From: an uncultured Bryobacterales bacterium
Lineage (GTDB): Bacteria > Acidobacteriota > Terriglobia > Bryobacterales > UBA6623
Direction: 5' to 3'
Length of the DNA stretch: 64,000 nucleotides
Assembly: GCA_958295955.1 (NCBI GenBank)
Contig: OY282420.1
Location: forward strand, 976,236-1,040,235
In this document: positions 21,823 through 30,491 of the stretch, in pieces
Layout of the letters: every line of letters begins with the position of its first letter
Position numbering within the stretch: position 1 is the stretch's first letter
Position numbers and translations under genes: made by a program
Notes under the pieces: model-generated
What the model saw: only the letters and a program-made list of their open reading frames with translations
What the model was told of the DNA's origin: nothing
Database searches by the model: none

Positions 21823-24800
21823 CTAGAAGCGCAGCTTCAGCGCGTACTGGAAGATGCGCGGCCCGCCGCCGCGGCCGATGTTGCCGACCTGGGTGAAGAA
21901 GCCGCCGCCGAGACCGTTGAACTGGCGGAAGAGGTTGGTCTCCCTGAAGTTCGTGCGGTTGAGCATGTTGAAGCTCTCCAGCCGCACCTGCAGGCGCATG
22001 CCTTCGCGCAACTGGAAGTTCTTCGACAGCGCCATGTTGATCGAGAACAGCCCCGGACCGTCGATGATGTTGCGCCCGGAAGTGCCTAGGGCGAACGCCC
22101 CCGGCGGACACATGCGCTCCGCCGGAACTTGGCTGTCCACGCACTCCGGCACCAATTCAAATGCTTGCGTATCGAAGAAGGCGAAATCGCTGCCGGCGAC
22201 GCCTTCCCGCGAATGCTTGTCTTCGATCGTGCCGTTGCGCAGGCGGTTCGGCCGCTGCGATTCGCCGAGGTTGAGATCGACGTTGGCCGTGGTGACCGTA
22301 ACCGGGCCGCCCGAATAGGCCGTGCCCGTCCCGGAAAGCTGCCAGCCGCCCAAGACGCCGTTGGTCACGCCCGCCCAGCTTCTGCCGTAGCGCTTGCCGC
22401 GGCCGAAGGGGAGCTGCCAGGAGCCGACGTAGGTAAAGACGTGCCTGCGATCCCAAGCCGAGCGCCCGCGCTCGAGGCGCAGATTTCTCGAGTCGAGGGC
22501 GTTGGCGAAGTCGGTCGCGCCCGAGCCGTTGGTGCGCGAAGCGTCGTCGATCGATTTCGACCAGGAGTAGTTCACGCGCCAGAAGAGACCCGAGCGGCTG
22601 CGCTTGCGCCAGGAAATGTTGAACGCGTTGTAGTTCGAGTTCGACCCCGTGTTGTAGAAATGGATCGCGTTGAATCCGGCGATGGGCCGCGTATTGGCGA
22701 ATGCGGCCCTGCCATTCGTGCCTTCGGGCGCATTCAGGAAGGGTTCCACGCTACGGTACTGCTGGTTGAGATCGAAGCGGCGGATCAGGTGCGTGCCCTT
22801 CGAACCGCGGTAATCGACCTCGACCGCGGTGCCCATGAAGAGCTCGCGTTCGATGGTGAAGTTCCACGATTGCAGGTACGCCTGGGTCGGCTCGCGGGTG
22901 ATGCCGCGCGCCTGCGCCGCGGTGTTGATGCGCAGCCGGTTGCCCGGCGTCGGATTTTTCAGGGAGACGAGGTCCGGGTTGTTGTTCTGCCCTGCGAAGG
23001 TCTGGTCGATCGAGAACGGGAACTGGTTCGACAAATTGTTGCGGAACGGATTGAGGATCGTCCCGGCCATGAAAATGCCGTAGCCGGTGCGCACGACCGT
23101 TTTGTTGGTCAGCCGGTAGGCCAAGCCGACGCGGGGCGCGAGGTTGTTCCAGTCGGTCCTGATTACCGAGCGGCCCCAACCGTGTTGCTCGGCGGTCGAA
23201 ATGCGGTCCGTCAGGTCGAACTCGTTGGTCAACTCGTCGAAATTGCCGGGCAGATTGCGGTCGCTGGCCAAAACCAGTTGATTCAACGCGGGCACGTAGC
23301 TGGCCAAGCGGTCGTGGATGTCATAAGGCATGCGGTTCATTTCCCAGCGGACGCCGAGATTCAGCGTCAGCTTGCGCGTGGCTTTCCAGTCGTCGTTGAA
23401 GAAAGCGCCCATCGCCTGCTGGCGCCACTCGGGGCGGTTGATGCCGGCGCGGCGATTAATGTTATGCAGCCAACCCAAATGCATGTCGGCGATCTGGTGG
23501 TTGGTGCGGACTCCGCGGAAACGGTAGGTGCCGCGGCCGTTGTTGAGGCCGGGCTGCTGGAAGAGCACGTAGTTGTAGTTGAACCCGTACTTGATGTTGT
23601 GGTTGCCGCGGATGTTGGTCATCTTGAAGCTGGTCTGGAAGTCCGTCGTATCGAACTGCACGGGCTGGTTGTTGGCCGCGCCGATCGTGCCGAAGTTATC
23701 CACCAGGAACCGCGGCCAGTCGTTCAACTCCGGCGTCAACTCCAGGTCTTTCGGCGGAATCAGGTTGGGCAGGCCGAGCTCGGACACGATGTCCTGACCG
23801 GCGAACGCGCTGCGCTGCCGGGTTTTGTTGCCGGTGAAGCCGAAGCGCAACTCCATCAAATCGGTCGGAGAAAACATGTGCGTGTAGTCCGCGCCGAGCA
23901 GATAGCGGTCGTCATCGATCGTGTTGCCGAACTGCGGCAGGTTGCTGCCGCCGAAAGGATTCTCGTTATTCGCCCAGCGCATCTGCGCGCGCAAGGCCAG
24001 CGTGTTCTCGCCCAGCTTGTGATCGACCTTGCCGAGGTAGCTGTCGAAGTGATCGGTGTCCGTATCGACGACGCGGTAGTTGAAAAGGTCGCGGCGCAAA
24101 TTCAGATTGGCGCCCGGATACTCTCCCAACAGCTGCTGGGCGATCGGGTCGAGGCGCGACGCCGGCAGCATATCGTTGGGGAAGCAGGAGTTGTTCCGCC
24201 CGCGGTTGACGAGATTGATGTTGCAGCCGCCTCTGGCCAGCCGGTCGCGGATAACGAAGCGGTCCTGCTCGCGCTGGATCACGGCCGGGTCGGTCCAGTC
24301 GAGCGAATTGTTGATGTTGCGCACATTGAACGACTTGCTGAAATCTCCCTGCAGCTCCATTGCCGTGGGCACGCGGTCGAAGCGCAGCGCTTCCTGATTG
24401 CGGCGCTGCAACTCGTAACTGAACATGAAAAAGGTCTTGTTTTTGTTGATCGGGCCGGTGACGGTCGCCGAAAACTGATTCTGGCGAAGCTGCAGCTTGT
24501 CCGCCTCGAAGAATCCGCGCGCGTCGAGCACGTCGTCGCGCAGGAAGTAGCTCAGGTTGCCGTGAATGTCGTTCGTCCCCGCGCGCAGCGTCATGTTCAG
24601 GATGCCCCCGGCCATGCGCCCGTATTCGGCGGAGTAGCCCGAAGTTTCCATCTTGAACTCCTGCAGCGCGTCGATGTTCGGGCGCACCTGCGCCGCCCCG
24701 CCGCGCGGATTGCGGTTGTCGAAGCCGTCCACGTAAAAGTTCGTGTTCGTCGGCCGCGCCCCGTTGACCGAGGCGAACGAACCCTGGGCGCTGCCCCGCG

Positions 24801-25296
24801 GCACGACTCCCGGCGTGAAAAACGCCAAGTCGGTGAAGTCGCGGCCGCTGAGCGGCAACTCCTGAATCTCTTCCATGACGATCACGTCGCCCTTGATCGT
24901 GCCGTTCTCGGTGTTGAGCGTGATCAACTGCGCATCGACGGTGACCGACTCGGTAAGCTGCCCGATCTGCAGCGCGACGTCGATGCGCCGGTTGTCGCCG
25001 GTCTGCAGGACGATGCCCCTCTCGACGTGCGTGGTGAATCCGTCGGACTGCACGGTAAGCTCGTAGTCGCCCGGATTCAGGTTGGTGACGGTGTAGCTGC
25101 CGACCTCGTTGGTCGAAAGCTCGCGTTCGATATTGGTGCCGGTGTTGCGGACGCTGACCATCGCGCCCGGAATCACCGCGTCGGCCGAGTCGGTGACGAC
25201 TCCGGTGACGGTAGCCAGGTTGGACTGGCCCGCCGCCCCTGCCGCAAAAACGAGCGCAACCAGCGCGGCTGCGCAAATACCCCTGTGGAATGACAT
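21823..25296 (-). CDS. TonB-dependent receptor, Oar-like, copy 1
   Basis: 1157-residue outer-membrane receptor. Signal peptide (about 1-23), then a carboxypeptidase-regulatory-like beta-sandwich (about 26-110; VTDSADAVIPGAMVSV, NLNPGDYELTV), a TonB plug (about 120-240; ELPLSGRDFTDLAFFTPG, YSAEYGRMAGGILNM) and a large beta-barrel ending in ALKLRF with a terminal Phe, as needed for BAM assembly. This architecture is expanded in Acidobacteriota and probably imports oligosaccharides or other large solutes using ExbBD-TonB energy. AAAGGGGG lies before the ATG. It is a tandem paralogue of the next gene, with near-identical N- and C-termini and a more divergent 300-430 region. Confidence 0.93.
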   Translation of the reverse strand: MSFHRGICAAALVALVFAAGAAGQSNLATVTGVVTDSADAVIPGAMVSVRNTGTNIERELSTNEVGSYTVTNLNPGDYELTVQSDGFTTHVERGIVLQTGDNRRIDVALQIGQLTESVTVDAQLITLNTENGTIKGDVIVMEEIQELPLSGRDFTDLAFFTPGVVPRGSAQGSFASVNGARPTNTNFYVDGFDNRNPRGGAAQVRPNIDALQEFKMETSGYSAEYGRMAGGILNMTLRAGTNDIHGNLSYFLRDDVLDARGFFEADKLQLRQNQFSATVTGPINKNKTFFMFSYELQRRNQEALRFDRVPTAMELQGDFSKSFNVRNINNSLDWTDPAVIQREQDRFVIRDRLARGGCNINLVNRGRNNSCFPNDMLPASRLDPIAQQLLGEYPGANLNLRRDLFNYRVVDTDTDHFDSYLGKVDHKLGENTLALRAQMRWANNENPFGGSNLPQFGNTIDDDRYLLGADYTHMFSPTDLMELRFGFTGNKTRQRSAFAGQDIVSELGLPNLIPPKDLELTPELNDWPRFLVDNFGTIGAANNQPVQFDTTDFQTSFKMTNIRGNHNIKYGFNYNYVLFQQPGLNNGRGTYRFRGVRTNHQIADMHLGWLHNINRRAGINRPEWRQQAMGAFFNDDWKATRKLTLNLGVRWEMNRMPYDIHDRLASYVPALNQLVLASDRNLPGNFDELTNEFDLTDRISTAEQHGWGRSVIRTDWNNLAPRVGLAYRLTNKTVVRTGYGIFMAGTILNPFRNNLSNQFPFSIDQTFAGQNNNPDLVSLKNPTPGNRLRINTAAQARGITREPTQAYLQSWNFTIERELFMGTAVEVDYRGSKGTHLIRRFDLNQQYRSVEPFLNAPEGTNGRAAFANTRPIAGFNAIHFYNTGSNSNYNAFNISWRKRSRSGLFWRVNYSWSKSIDDASRTNGSGATDFANALDSRNLRLERGRSAWDRRHVFTYVGSWQLPFGRGKRYGRSWAGVTNGVLGGWQLSGTGTAYSGGPVTVTTANVDLNLGESQRPNRLRNGTIEDKHSREGVAGSDFAFFDTQAFELVPECVDSQVPAERMCPPGAFALGTSGRNIIDGPGLFSINMALSKNFQLREGMRLQVRLESFNMLNRTNFRETNLFRQFNGLGGGFFTQVGNIGRGGGPRIFQYALKLRF

Positions 25297-25376
25297 GAAA
25301 TACCCCCTTTGCTTCCTTGTTACCCCTGCGAGCGGAAGCAGCCGCGCAAATCCGGCCGCCCCGCCGAAGCTAGTTT

Positions 25377-25406
25377 ATCGTATCCGGCGAAGCGGATGCA
25401 TTGCAA
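25377..25406 (-). promoter_or_regulatory. Candidate promoter of TonB-receptor copy 1
   Basis: On the minus strand TTGCAA (25406-25401) and TACGAT (25382-25377) are separated by 18 nt, about 80 nt before the ATG. The spacer contains TCCG...CGGA as an imperfect inverted repeat. Confidence 0.45.
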
Positions 25407-25436
25407 TACCTTGCGATGAGACCGCCTGCGTTCTTT

Positions 25437-25476
25437 AACCAACATTTTACGATTGCCAACCAAGATTTACGATTGC
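25437..25476 (-). repeat. Two tandem 19/20-bp direct repeats upstream of receptor copy 1
   Basis: Plus-strand AACCAACATTTTACGATTGC (25437-25456) is followed by AACCAAGATTTACGATTGC (25458-25476), start-to-start spacing 21 bp, i.e. two helical turns. They lie about 30 bp upstream of the candidate -35, where activators often bind. They are AT-richer than their surroundings. Confidence 0.7.
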
Positions 25477-25485
25477 GCTTGCCGT

Positions 25486-25507
25486 CAAGGGGCGCGCCCG
25501 CCCCTTG
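25486..25507. terminator. Perfect 9-bp hairpin after TonB-receptor copy 2
   Basis: CAAGGGGCG (25486-25494) and CGCCCCTTG (25499-25507) pair perfectly around a 4-nt loop, about 30 nt after the stop of receptor copy 2. No T-run follows on the minus strand, so termination efficiency is uncertain. Confidence 0.45.
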
Positions 25508-25537
25508 GGGCATTTCTCTGCCGGTCCGCGCCGGGGT

Positions 25538-28500
25538 TTAGAAGCGCAGCTTCAGCGCGTACTGGAAGATGCGCGGCCCGCCTTGGCGGCCGATGTTGCC
25601 GACCCGCGTGAAGAAGCCGCCGCCGGGGCCGTTGAACTGGCGGAAGGCGTTGGTCTCGACGAAATTCGTGCGGTTGAGCATGTTGAAGCTTTCCAGCCGC
25701 ACCTGGAGGCGCATGCCTTCCCGCAACTGGAAGTTCTTCGACAGCGCCGAGTTCAGCGAGAACAGGCCCGGACCGTCGATGATGTTGCGTCCGGAGTCGC
25801 CCAGCGCAAACGCCCCGGGCGGACACATGCGCTCCGCCTGAACGCGGCTGTCCACGCACTCCGGCACCGCCTCGAACACCGACGTATCGAAGAAGGGGAA
25901 GTCGCTGCCGGCGACGCCCGGCCGCGAATGCTTGTCTTCGATCGTGCCGTCCGCCAAACGGTGCGGCCGCTGCGACTCGCCGAGGTTCTGTTGCACAAAC
26001 GCCGACGTGACGGTGACCGGGCCGCCCGAATAGGCCGTGCCCGTCCCGGAAAGCTGCCAGCCGCCGAGCAGAGCGTTGACCGCTCCCTGCCAGTTCCTGC
26101 CGAACTTGCGGCCGCGGCCGAAGGGCAGCTCCCAGGAGCCGACATAGGTAAAGACGTGCTTGCGATCCCAGGCCGAGCGCCCGCGCTCCAGGCGCAGGTT
26201 TCGCGAATCGAGAGCATTGTTGAAATCGGTAGCGCCGCCGCCTTGCGTGCGCGAGGCGTCGTCGATCGACTTCGACCAGGAGTAGTTCAAGCGCCAGAAA
26301 ATCCCCCTGCGGCTGCGCTTGCGCCAGGAGAGGTTGAACGCGTTGTAGATCGAGTTCGACCCCGTGTTGTAGAAATTGATCGTGTTGAAGCCGGCGATGG
26401 GCCTCGTGCCCGCGAGCGCGCTCGCGCCGGTTGCGCCTTCGGGGGCATTCAGGAAGATGTCCACGCTGCGGTAGAGTTGGTTGTGGTCGTAACGGCGGAT
26501 CAAGTGCGTGCCTTTCGAGCCGCGGTAATCGATCTCAATCGCCGTGCCGAGAAAGAGCTCGCGCTCGATGGTGAAGTTCCACGATTGCAAGTATGACTGG
26601 CTCGGCTCGCGGGTGATGCCGCGGGCTTGCGTCAGGTTTCCCTGGTTATTTACGGCGTTGGCTCTCCGCCGGTTGTCCGGAAGCGCGTTGCCGAGCAAGA
26701 GAAGTTCCGGATTGGGGTTCGTTCCCGTAAAGACCTGATCGATCACGAACGGGAACTGGTTCGACAGGCTGTTGCGGAACGGATTCAAGATCGTGCCGGC
26801 CATGAAAATCCCGTATCCGGTGCGCACGACCGTCTTGTTCGTCAGGCGGTAAGCCAAGCCGACGCGGGGCGCGAAGTTGTTCCAGTCGGTCTTGATCACC
26901 GAGCGGCCGAAGCCGTGCTCGGCGGCGGTTGAAATCCGCCCCGCGAGATCGAAGTTCTCGGTCAAATCGGCGAAGTCCGGAGGCAGATTGCGGTCGTCGG
27001 CCAAAACCAGTTGATTCAACTCGGGCACGTAGCTGCCCAGGCGGTCGTTGATGTCCCAAGGCATGCGGTTGACTTCCCAGCGCAGGCCGAAGTTCATCGT
27101 CAGCTTGCGCGTGGCTTTCCAGTCGTCGTTGAAGAAGGCGCCCATCGCCTGCTGGCGCCACTCGGGGCGGTTGATGCCCGAACGGCGGTTGACGTTTTGC
27201 AGCCAGCCCAGATGCATATCCGCGACCGGGTGGCCGGTGCGCAGCCCCCGGAAATTGTAGGTGCCGCGGGCGTTGTTGAGGCCGGGCTGCTGAAAGAACA
27301 CGTAGTTGTAGTTGAACCCGTACTTGACGTTGTGGCTGCCGCGGATGTTGGTCATCTTGAAGCTGGTCTGGAAGTCCGTCGTATCGAACTGCACGGGCTG
27401 GTTGTTCGCCGAACCGAGCGGGGCGTGGGCGGCCATCGTGAACCGCGGCCAGTCGTCCAATTCCGGCGTCTTGGCCAACTCTTCCGGCGGAACCAGATTT
27501 TCCAGGCCGAGCTCCGCCGGGATGTCCGTGCCGGCGAAAGCGCTGCGCTGCCGGGTTTTGTTGCCGGTGAAGCCGAAGCGCAACTCCATCAAATCGGTCG
27601 GCGAAAACATGTGCGTGTAGTCCGCGCCGAGCAGGTAGCGGTCGTTGTCGATCGTGTTGCCGAAACGGGGCATGGGGCTGCCGCCGAAGGGAGCCTGGCC
27701 GTTTACCCAACGCATCTGCGCGCGGACGGCCAAGGTGTTCTCGCCTATCTTGTGATCGATCTTGCCGAGGTAGCTGTCGAAATTGTCGACGTCCGCCTCG
27801 ATGGCGCGGTAGTTGAAGAGGAAGCGGCGCGTGCCCAACTCCATCCCGGGAGTGCCCGGCTCGTACACGTCCAACAGCCGTTGCGCAACCGGGTTGAAGC
27901 GCGACATGGGCACGACGTCGTTGGGGAAGCAGGAGTTGTTCCGCCCGCGGTTGACGAGATTGATGTTGCAGCCGCCGTTGGCCAACCGGTCGCGAATGAC
28001 GAAGCGATCCTGCAGGCGTTGCAACTCACCCGGGGCAGTCACGTCAATGGCGTTGTTGAGGTTGATTATGTTGATCGACTTGCTGAAATCCCCCATCTTC
28101 TCCAACTGCGTGGGAACGTTGGCGAATTGCAAGACCTCCCGGTTGCGGCGCTGCAACTCGTAGCTGAACATGAAAAAGGTCTTGTTTTTGTTGATCGGGC
28201 CGGTGACGGTCGCCGAAAACTGATTCTGGCGAAGCTGCGTCTTCTCTTCCGGCTCGAAGAACCCGCGCGCGTCGAGCACGTCGTCGCGCAAAAAGTAGCT
28301 CAGGTTGCCGTGAATGTCGTTCGTCCCCGAACGCAGCGTCATGTTCAGGATGCCCCCGGCCATGCGCCCGTATTCGGCGGAGTAGCCCGAGGTCTCCATC
28401 TTGAACTCTTGCAGCGCGTCGATGTTGGGCCGCACCTGCGCCGCCCCGCCGCGCGGATTGCGGTTGTCGAAGCCGTCCACGTAAAAGTTCGTGTTCGTCG

Positions 28501-29044
28501 GCCGCGCCCCGTTGACCGAGGCGAACGAACCCTGCGTGCTGCGCCCCGGCACGACCCCCGGCGTGAAGAACGCCAAGTCGGTGAAGTCGCGGCCGTTGAG
28601 CGGCAACTCCTGAATTTCTTCCATGACGATCACGTCGCCCTTGATCGTGCCGTTCTCGGTGTTGAGCGTGATCAACTGCGCATCGACGGTGACCGACTCG
28701 GTAAGCTGCCCGATCTGCAGCGCGACGTCGATGCGCCGGTTGTCGCCGGTCTGCAGGGCGATGCCCTTCTCGACGTGCGTGGTGAACCCGTCGGACTGTA
28801 CGGTGAGCTCGTAGTCGCCCGGATTCAGGTTGGTGACGGTGTAGTTGCCGACCTCGTTGGTCGAGAGCTCGCGTTCGACGTTGGTGCCGGTGTTGCGGAT
28901 GCTGACCATCGCGCCCGGGATCACCGCGTCGGCCGAGTCGGTGACGACTCCGGTGACGGTAGCCAGGTTGGACTGGCCCGCCGCCACTGCCGCAAAAACG
29001 AGCGCAACCGGCGCGGCTGCGCAAATACCCCTGTGGAATGACAT
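25538..29044 (-). CDS. TonB-dependent receptor, Oar-like, copy 2
   Basis: 1168 residues, same order as copy 1: signal peptide, carboxypeptidase-regulatory domain, plug, barrel ending ALKLRF. Plug segments such as YSAEYGRMAGGILNM and the region around IKGDVIVMEEIQELPL are identical to copy 1, while residues about 310-440 and the segment after TREPSQSYLQ differ and carry small insertions. ATG 29044 is used because GGAGGGGGAAGG precedes it and the signal peptide starts there. Substrate unknown; the divergence in predicted loops suggests a different ligand from copy 1, which is inference. It has its own TTGACA-type promoter. Confidence 0.93.
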   Translation of the reverse strand: MSFHRGICAAAPVALVFAAVAAGQSNLATVTGVVTDSADAVIPGAMVSIRNTGTNVERELSTNEVGNYTVTNLNPGDYELTVQSDGFTTHVEKGIALQTGDNRRIDVALQIGQLTESVTVDAQLITLNTENGTIKGDVIVMEEIQELPLNGRDFTDLAFFTPGVVPGRSTQGSFASVNGARPTNTNFYVDGFDNRNPRGGAAQVRPNIDALQEFKMETSGYSAEYGRMAGGILNMTLRSGTNDIHGNLSYFLRDDVLDARGFFEPEEKTQLRQNQFSATVTGPINKNKTFFMFSYELQRRNREVLQFANVPTQLEKMGDFSKSINIINLNNAIDVTAPGELQRLQDRFVIRDRLANGGCNINLVNRGRNNSCFPNDVVPMSRFNPVAQRLLDVYEPGTPGMELGTRRFLFNYRAIEADVDNFDSYLGKIDHKIGENTLAVRAQMRWVNGQAPFGGSPMPRFGNTIDNDRYLLGADYTHMFSPTDLMELRFGFTGNKTRQRSAFAGTDIPAELGLENLVPPEELAKTPELDDWPRFTMAAHAPLGSANNQPVQFDTTDFQTSFKMTNIRGSHNVKYGFNYNYVFFQQPGLNNARGTYNFRGLRTGHPVADMHLGWLQNVNRRSGINRPEWRQQAMGAFFNDDWKATRKLTMNFGLRWEVNRMPWDINDRLGSYVPELNQLVLADDRNLPPDFADLTENFDLAGRISTAAEHGFGRSVIKTDWNNFAPRVGLAYRLTNKTVVRTGYGIFMAGTILNPFRNSLSNQFPFVIDQVFTGTNPNPELLLLGNALPDNRRRANAVNNQGNLTQARGITREPSQSYLQSWNFTIERELFLGTAIEIDYRGSKGTHLIRRYDHNQLYRSVDIFLNAPEGATGASALAGTRPIAGFNTINFYNTGSNSIYNAFNLSWRKRSRRGIFWRLNYSWSKSIDDASRTQGGGATDFNNALDSRNLRLERGRSAWDRKHVFTYVGSWELPFGRGRKFGRNWQGAVNALLGGWQLSGTGTAYSGGPVTVTSAFVQQNLGESQRPHRLADGTIEDKHSRPGVAGSDFPFFDTSVFEAVPECVDSRVQAERMCPPGAFALGDSGRNIIDGPGLFSLNSALSKNFQLREGMRLQVRLESFNMLNRTNFVETNAFRQFNGPGGGFFTRVGNIGRQGGPRIFQYALKLRF

Positions 29045-29126
29045 GCCTTCCCCCTCCGATGCTGTTTTTGCCTCAACGGGCGAAAGCAGTCGAGTCGGCC
29101 CGGCCACTCCACCCCGGACAGAGCAT

Positions 29127-29155
29127 ACGGTAGCCGCCAAGCCGGGGTTTGTCAA
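29127..29155 (-). promoter_or_regulatory. Sigma70-type promoter of TonB-receptor copy 2
   Basis: A consensus TTGACA (29155-29150) and TACCGT (29132-29127) with a 17-nt spacer, about 85 nt before the ATG. The remaining bases of 29173-29342 carry the upstream region of the divergent peroxidase gene and no ORF I can support. Confidence 0.65.
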
Positions 29156-29172
29156 CCGCCAAACGTGCGGTT
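29154..29172. promoter_or_regulatory. Inverted repeat overlapping the -35 of receptor copy 2
   Basis: AACCGC (29154-29159) and GCGGTT (29167-29172) form a perfect 6-bp dyad with 7-nt centre, touching the TTGACA. The position fits an operator or activator site; no regulator is identified. Confidence 0.5.
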
Positions 29173-29342
29173 TCTAACCAATTTCACAAGAGCGTATCCA
29201 CGCGGCCGGAGCGGCGAAGGCCGGCCGGATCCGCGCAACGCCGCCGGGCAAGCAAAAACGGGCTGCTCGAGCCGGACTGTTTTCCAATGCGGCGCTCGGT
29301 TTTTGCTATTTTATAGAAGAGGAAGGTGGAGAACACGAGCAT

Positions 29343-30419
29343 ATGAAGAACTTTTTGCTTTGGGGCGCCGGCGCAATTTCTTTCACGATTTTCATGTTCG
29401 GCTGCACAGCGCCCGAGCCGGAAGGTCCGGCGATGCCGATCGGCGAAACGGTGGAAATCGAGCCTCCGTTGGGCTTGCCTCCGGTTCCGATTCCCGCCGA
29501 TAACCCGCCTACCGCCGAAACCATCGCGCTCGGCAGAAAGCTCTACTACGACAAGGCATTGTCGGTCGACAACACGGTGGCTTGCGCAAGCTGTCATAAA
29601 CCGGACGCGGGTTTCGCGGATCCCAACCAATTCTCGGTCGGCGTAAACGACGGCGTCGGCGACCGCCAGTCGCCCCCGGTGATGAACGCGGCCTACTTCA
29701 ACGAACAGTTCTGGGACGGGCGCGCGGCAAGTCTCGAAGAGCAGGCGGGCGGCCCGGTCGAGAACCCTGTTGAAATGGCTTTCACCCACGAGGGCGTCGA
29801 AGAGCGGCTGTCGCAAGACCCGCAGTACGTCGCCGCATTCGAAGCGGCTTGGGGCCCCGGGCCGATCACCTATGAAAAAGTGGCCAAGTCGATCGCCGCC
29901 TTCGAGCGCACCGTGCTGGTCGGGAACTCGCCGTTCGACCGCTACCTGTTCGGCGGCGAGAAAGACGCCATGAGCGAGGAAGCGATTCGCGGTCTCGAAG
30001 CGTTCCGCGATCCGGAGAAAGGCAACTGCGAAGTCTGCCACACGATCAACGAAGAAGAAGGCTACGCGCTGTTTACCGACAACAAGTACCACAACCTGGG
30101 CGTCGGCGCCGATATCGACGGCAGTCTGGCGGACGAAGGCCGCGCCAAAGTTACCGCGCAGGACGCCGACAGAGGCGCTTTCAAGACGCCGCATCTGCGC
30201 AATGTCGCCGACTCGGCGCCCTACATGCACGACGGTCACTTGAAGACGCTGAAAGAGGTGCTCGACTTTTATATCGGGGCGGGCAACTCCAACGACTTCC
30301 GCGACAAGGAAATTCACGAGCTCGATCACCTGACGGGCCAAGAACGCACGGATCTGATTGCCTTCATGGAGGCGTTGTCGGGCGAGTACCCGGAAAATGT
30401 CGGCGATCCCGGCGAATAG
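29343..30419 (+). CDS. Di-haem cytochrome c peroxidase (MauG/CcpA family), lipoprotein
   Basis: 358 residues. Lipoprotein signal with Cys21 in FMFGCTAP; two c-type haem sites C81-A-S-C84-H85 and C229-E-V-C232-H233; FWDGRAASLEEQAGGP and NPVEM between them are classic for bacterial cytochrome c peroxidases, as is TPHLRNVADSAPYMHDG before the C-terminus. Known members reduce H2O2 with electrons from cytochromes, or oxidise protein side chains (MauG). Membrane anchoring by lipidation fits periplasmic location. GAGGAAGG lies upstream. A TauE/SafE exporter follows 72 nt downstream on the same strand and may be co-transcribed. Confidence 0.93.
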   Translation: MKNFLLWGAGAISFTIFMFGCTAPEPEGPAMPIGETVEIEPPLGLPPVPIPADNPPTAETIALGRKLYYDKALSVDNTVACASCHKPDAGFADPNQFSVGVNDGVGDRQSPPVMNAAYFNEQFWDGRAASLEEQAGGPVENPVEMAFTHEGVEERLSQDPQYVAAFEAAWGPGPITYEKVAKSIAAFERTVLVGNSPFDRYLFGGEKDAMSEEAIRGLEAFRDPEKGNCEVCHTINEEEGYALFTDNKYHNLGVGADIDGSLADEGRAKVTAQDADRGAFKTPHLRNVADSAPYMHDGHLKTLKEVLDFYIGAGNSNDFRDKEIHELDHLTGQERTDLIAFMEALSGEYPENVGDPGE

Positions 30420-30491
30420 AGCCGGCCGCTCTCCATTAACGCGCGTTCCGGCCTGCTTCTTCACGGCTGCAACGCTGGAAGGCTTTTTCCC

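Noticed and set aside
22129..29041. Very long plus-strand frames (22129-25293, 27011-29041) opposite the TonB receptors
   Set aside because: Antisense shadows of high-GC receptor genes; no recognisable domains, while the minus strand is clearly coding.
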